A stretch of 8,384 nucleotides of DNA from positions 1 to 8,384 of the forward strand of contig JADHLS010000198.1 of assembly GCA_016780605.1 (NCBI GenBank), read 5' to 3'. The position numbers and the translations under genes were made by a program. The notes beneath the pieces were generated by a model. That model was not told where the DNA came from. It searched no databases and worked only from the letters and a program-made list of their open reading frames with translations. The stretch is from Reyranella sp. (GTDB lineage Bacteria > Pseudomonadota > Alphaproteobacteria > Reyranellales > Reyranellaceae). Below are positions 6,064 through 8,384 of the stretch, piece by piece (position 1 is the stretch's first letter; each line of letters opens with the position of its first letter).

Positions 6064-7254
6064 ATGCCGGGGGCGTTGGAAGGGCTGAAGGTCGTCGACC
6101 TGTCGCGCGTGCTGGGCGGCCCCTATTGCGGGCAGATGCTGGGCGACCATGGCGCCGAGGTGATCAAGGTCGAGCCGCCGCAGGGCGACGAGACCAGGCT
6201 GTGGGGCCCGCCGTTCGACCAGGAAGGCATCTCGGCCTATTTCTCCGGCATCAACCGCAACAAGCGCACGGTGGCGCTCGATCTCTCCAAGCCGGAAGGC
6301 CGCGAGGTGCTGATGAAACTGCTCGAGACGGCCGACGTGCTGATCGAAAACTTCAAGACCGGCACCATGGAGAAATGGGGCATCAACTACGACACGCTCG
6401 CCAAGAGGTTCCCGCGCCTCGTCCATGCCCGCGTCTCGGGCTTCGGCGCCGACGGACCGTTGGGCGGCTTCCCGGGTTACGACGCCATGGTCCAGGCCTC
6501 GGCCGGGCTGGTTTCGGTGAACGGCGCGCCCGAGGCCGGACCGGTGCGCATCGGCGTGCCGGTGGTCGATCTCTCGACCGGCATGAATGCCTGCATGGGC
6601 ATCCTGATGGCGTTGTACGAGCGCAACCGTTCGGGCAAGGGCCAGTTCGTCGACGCCACGCTCTACGACAGCGCCGTCGCGCTGCACCAGCCGCATGCGC
6701 CCAACTATTTCATGGCCGGCCTCAAGCCCAAGCTCTACGGCAACAGCCACGGCAACCTCGCGCCCTACGCCAACTTCCCGACCAAGGGCCGCAACATCGT
6801 GATCGGCGCCGGCAACGACGGGCAGTTCCGCAAGCTGACGCAGATGCTGGGCAAGCCCGAGCTCGCCGACGATCCGCGCTTCAAGACCAACAAGGACCGC
6901 GTCGCCCATCGCGAGGAGCTGGAGGCCGAGCTGCGCGCCCTCACCAAGGACCGCGACGGCGAGCCCTTCGCCAACGAGCTGATGAAGAACGGCGTGCCCT
7001 CCGGCGCGGTGATGGAAGTGCCCGACGTGATGGAGCATCCGCATACCCAGCACCGCAAGATGGTGTGGAAGAAGGACGGCTGGCGCAATGTCGGCAATCC
7101 CGTGAAGCTCTCGCGCACCCCCGCCGAGCCGCGCAGCAAGCCGCGCACCTTCGGCGCCGACACCAAGGCCGTGCTGGGCGAGCTCGGCTACTCGGTGCAT
7201 GAGATCGAAAAGATGATCGCCTCGGGAATCGCCTTCACGCAGATCCGCAAGTAA
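6064..7254 (+). CDS. CaiB/BaiF family III CoA-transferase
   Basis: A 396-residue protein of normal family length. Family III CoA-transferases move CoA from one acyl-CoA to a free acid through a covalent aspartyl intermediate, activating an acid without ATP. Visible family features: the N-terminal VVDLSRVLGGPYCGQMLGD (10-28), AEVIKVEPPQGDETR (31-45), INRNKRTVALDL (63-74), ADVLIENFKTG (90-100), VSGFGADGP (124-132), and GYDAMVQASAGL (138-149). The catalytic residue is Asp169 in VVDLSTGMNA, the same number I recall for formyl-CoA transferase. The C-terminal domain has NDGQFRKL (about 254-261), DDPRF, and a PxTFGADT-like end (RTFGADTKAVL). The ATG at 6064 follows AGGAG at 6050-6054, and the protein begins at the standard LEGLKVVDLS. 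The substrates are not predictable; homologues act on carnitine, bile acids, oxalate, succinate or benzylsuccinate. The dienoyl-CoA-reductase-like SDR downstream (154 bp, same strand) suggests a shared CoA-ester pathway. Confidence 0.95.
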   Translation: MPGALEGLKVVDLSRVLGGPYCGQMLGDHGAEVIKVEPPQGDETRLWGPPFDQEGISAYFSGINRNKRTVALDLSKPEGREVLMKLLETADVLIENFKTGTMEKWGINYDTLAKRFPRLVHARVSGFGADGPLGGFPGYDAMVQASAGLVSVNGAPEAGPVRIGVPVVDLSTGMNACMGILMALYERNRSGKGQFVDATLYDSAVALHQPHAPNYFMAGLKPKLYGNSHGNLAPYANFPTKGRNIVIGAGNDGQFRKLTQMLGKPELADDPRFKTNKDRVAHREELEAELRALTKDRDGEPFANELMKNGVPSGAVMEVPDVMEHPHTQHRKMVWKKDGWRNVGNPVKLSRTPAEPRSKPRTFGADTKAVLGELGYSVHEIEKMIASGIAFTQIRK

Positions 7255-7260
7255 CCAACA

Positions 7261-7391
7261 ACCTCATCCTGAGGAGCCGCGCGAAGCGCGGCGTCTCGAA
7301 GGATGGCAACAACGACTCTGTCGCCCACCCTTCGAGACGCGGGCGGAGTTTACCCCGAGGTAATCGAGGGGGCCGCTCCTCAGGGTGAGGT
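7261..7391. repeat. Pair of inverted palindromic units in the leader of the second SDR
   Basis: Two inverted copies of one short palindromic unit. The outer segments 7261-7277 and 7375-7391 are complementary with one mismatch over 17 nt. The inner segments 7291-7306 and 7325-7340 are complementary with one mismatch over 16 nt, and the centre is 7307-7324. The unit middles differ. The left middle is a tight perfect hairpin, CCGCGC-GAA-GCGCGG (7278-7292). The right middle is about 34 nt with its own small stem, TTACC-CCGA-GGTAA (7350-7363). A CCTCATCCTGAGGAGC...CTCGAAGGATG motif of this kind is, by recall, common between genes in Bradyrhizobium- and Rhodospirillales-type genomes, so I read this as a dispersed repeat. 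It ends 6 nt before the ribosome site of the following SDR and may affect its transcript by attenuation or stability. No T-run makes it an intrinsic terminator. Confidence 0.8.
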
Positions 7392-7397
7392 GTTCGT

Positions 7398-7403
7398 AGG
7401 AGG
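7398..7403 (+). promoter_or_regulatory. Ribosome binding site of the dienoyl-CoA-reductase-like SDR
   Basis: Perfect AGGAGG, 5 nt before the ATG at 7409, immediately right of the inverted-repeat element. It fixes the start. Confidence 0.85.
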
Positions 7404-7408
7404 CTACG

Positions 7409-8263
7409 ATGTTCCAACCCGACCTGCTGAAGGGCAAACGCATCCTGGTGACCGGCGGTGGCACCGGGCTCGGCCGCTCGATGACGCACCGTTTCCTCGA
7501 GCTCGGCGCCAATGTCGTGATCTGCGGCCGGCGCGAGGACGTGCTGAAACAGACGGCCGACGAACTCGCCAAGGAGACCAAAGGCGAGATCGACACTGTG
7601 GGCTGCGATGTGCGCGTGCCCGACGCCGTCGAGGCGATGATGGACCGGATCTGGGAGAAGCGTCCGCTCGATATCCTGGTCAACAATGCGGCCGGCCAGA
7701 TCCTGGCGCAGACCCACAAGATGTCGACGCGGGCCATCGATTCGGTGCTGGGCATCGTGTTGCACGGCTCGGCGTACTGCACCGTGGCAGCGGGCCGGCG
7801 CTGGATCGACCAAGGCCTGCGCGATCGCGTGGTGATGTCGATCCTCACCGTGTCGTCGCTTACGGGAGCGCCCTTCACCGTGCCGTCGGCAATGGCCAAG
7901 GCGGGCGTGCTGGCCATGACCAAGAGCCTCGCCGTCGAATGGGGACCCAAGGGCATCCGTACCTGCGCCATCGTGCCCGGCCCCTTCCCTACCGAAGGCG
8001 CGTGGAGCCGGCTGATGCCCAAGGAGCGTGGCGGCAACGACGCCCTGGTCAAGACCATCCCGCTGCGCCGTGTCGGCGAGCATATCGAGCTTGCCAATCT
8101 CGCTGCCTTCCTGGTGAGCGACGGCGCCGGCTACATCAACGGCGACGCGATCGTGATCGACGGCGGCAAGATGCTGCAATCCGGCGGCGGCGGCGCCAAC
8201 ACACAGGCGATGATCGACTGGACCGACGAGCAATGGGAGGCGATCCGGCCGAAGCGGAAGTGA
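7409..8263 (+). CDS. 2,4-dienoyl-CoA reductase-like SDR with altered active site
   Basis: A 284-residue SDR most like the mitochondrial-type 2,4-dienoyl-CoA reductase family (DECR1), unrelated to the flavoprotein FadH. Visible features: cofactor loop TGGGTGLG (15-22), Arg41-Arg42 after beta 2 favouring NADPH, CDVR (66-69), NNAAG (92-96), VPSAMAKAGVLAMTKSLAVEWG (158-179), IVPGPFPTEGAWSRL (188-202), ELANLAAFLVSD (227-238) and INGDAIVIDGG (243-253). A C-terminal tail containing TDEQW (272-276) resembles the DECR1 tail. As in DECR, the usual SDR YxxxK is SxxxK (Ser160, Lys164). However, the Tyr that DECR places 11 residues before that Ser is Ser149 here, and the Asn of the family IVLNG motif is His119 (IVLHG). 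The reaction may therefore differ from, or be weaker than, dienoyl-CoA reduction. It lies 154 bp after the CoA-transferase and converges on the transporter with 7 bp between stops. Confidence 0.9.
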   Translation: MFQPDLLKGKRILVTGGGTGLGRSMTHRFLELGANVVICGRREDVLKQTADELAKETKGEIDTVGCDVRVPDAVEAMMDRIWEKRPLDILVNNAAGQILAQTHKMSTRAIDSVLGIVLHGSAYCTVAAGRRWIDQGLRDRVVMSILTVSSLTGAPFTVPSAMAKAGVLAMTKSLAVEWGPKGIRTCAIVPGPFPTEGAWSRLMPKERGGNDALVKTIPLRRVGEHIELANLAAFLVSDGAGYINGDAIVIDGGKMLQSGGGGANTQAMIDWTDEQWEAIRPKRK

Positions 8264-8270
8264 CCCTCGC

Positions 8271-8384
8271 CTACTTGTTCTCGACGGTCGGCGGGCCCTT
8301 CATCCACGACATCACGAGGTCGTAGAACACCGCCAGCACAACCGGCCCGACGAACAGGCCGATCAGGCCGCCCGTCAGGGTGCC
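8271..8384 (-). CDS. AI-2E family (PerM/YdiK-like) transporter, C-terminal fragment cut by window edge
   Basis: An open frame runs from the right edge of the window to a TAG at 8271-8273, giving the last 37 residues of a minus-strand gene. The segment begins GTLTGGLIGLFVGPVVLAVF, a hydrophobic stretch with the G-L-IG-F-GP-VLA pattern of the last membrane helix of AI-2E/PerM-family transporters. A short polar tail follows (YDLVMSWMKGP, ending ENK). The family is an eight-helix inner-membrane group of exporters and antiporters; the AI-2 name reflects one early E. coli report and says little about the cargo here. The start is outside the window. It converges on the SDR with only 7 bp between stops and no terminator hairpin between them. 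The assignment rests on one helix, so it is moderately sure. Confidence 0.7.
   Translation of the reverse strand, partial: GTLTGGLIGLFVGPVVLAVFYDLVMSWMKGPPTVENK

Noticed and set aside
6022..7200. 392-codon minus-strand open frame opposite the CoA-transferase.
   Set aside because: No family motif and antisense composition; the plus-strand CoA-transferase is complete with its catalytic Asp169.
7235..8233. 332-codon minus-strand open frame opposite the second SDR, running through the repeat.
   Set aside because: Its upstream part is a translation of the palindromic repeat and the rest is the shadow of a motif-complete SDR.

Overview
The window reads as chromosomal DNA of a GC-rich proteobacterium. 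Codon third positions are overwhelmingly G or C, most starts have a clear Shine-Dalgarno site, and genes are tightly packed on both strands. The enzyme families and the short GC-rich intergenic palindromes suggest a metabolically versatile soil or water alphaproteobacterium (Reyranella-, Bradyrhizobium- or Rhodospirillales-like). That placement is inference from gene style, not a measured assignment. I see no rRNA, tRNA, CRISPR array, phage gene, transposase or transcriptional regulator.

Layout from left to right. (1) Positions 46-2078, minus strand: an amidase-signature hydrolase followed 26 bp later by a small DsbA-like thioredoxin-fold protein, probably one operon. (2) Positions 2160-3734, plus strand, diverging from the amidase across about 80 bp: an HSDL2-like short-chain dehydrogenase and, 3 nt after its stop, an alpha/beta hydrolase of the plant methylesterase/hydroxynitrile-lyase type. 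(3) Positions 3738-3865: a long nested inverted repeat between convergent genes. (4) Positions 3868-5977, minus strand: an iron-alcohol-dehydrogenase-fold enzyme followed by a CmcJ/NvfI-family oxygenase. (5) Positions 6064-8263, plus strand, diverging from block 4 across 86 bp: a CaiB/BaiF family III CoA-transferase, then a second, unrelated inverted-repeat element, then a 2,4-dienoyl-CoA-reductase-like SDR. (6) At the right edge, on the minus strand, the last 37 codons of an AI-2E/PerM-type membrane transporter.

Together the genes look like accessory catabolism of acids, esters or amides. An amidase and an esterase-like hydrolase could release acids or alcohols. Two SDRs and an Fe-ADH-fold enzyme could do redox steps, the CoA-transferase could activate an acid as its thioester, and the dienoyl-CoA-reductase-like protein could act on an unsaturated CoA ester. 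The substrate cannot be named from sequence. No complete new defence or mobile system is visible. The most unusual points are the dienoyl-CoA-reductase homologue that lacks both the active-site Tyr and Asn of its family, the Fe-ADH-fold protein with Lys at the usual metal-binding Asp, and two composite palindromes of almost equal length in two intergenic gaps.
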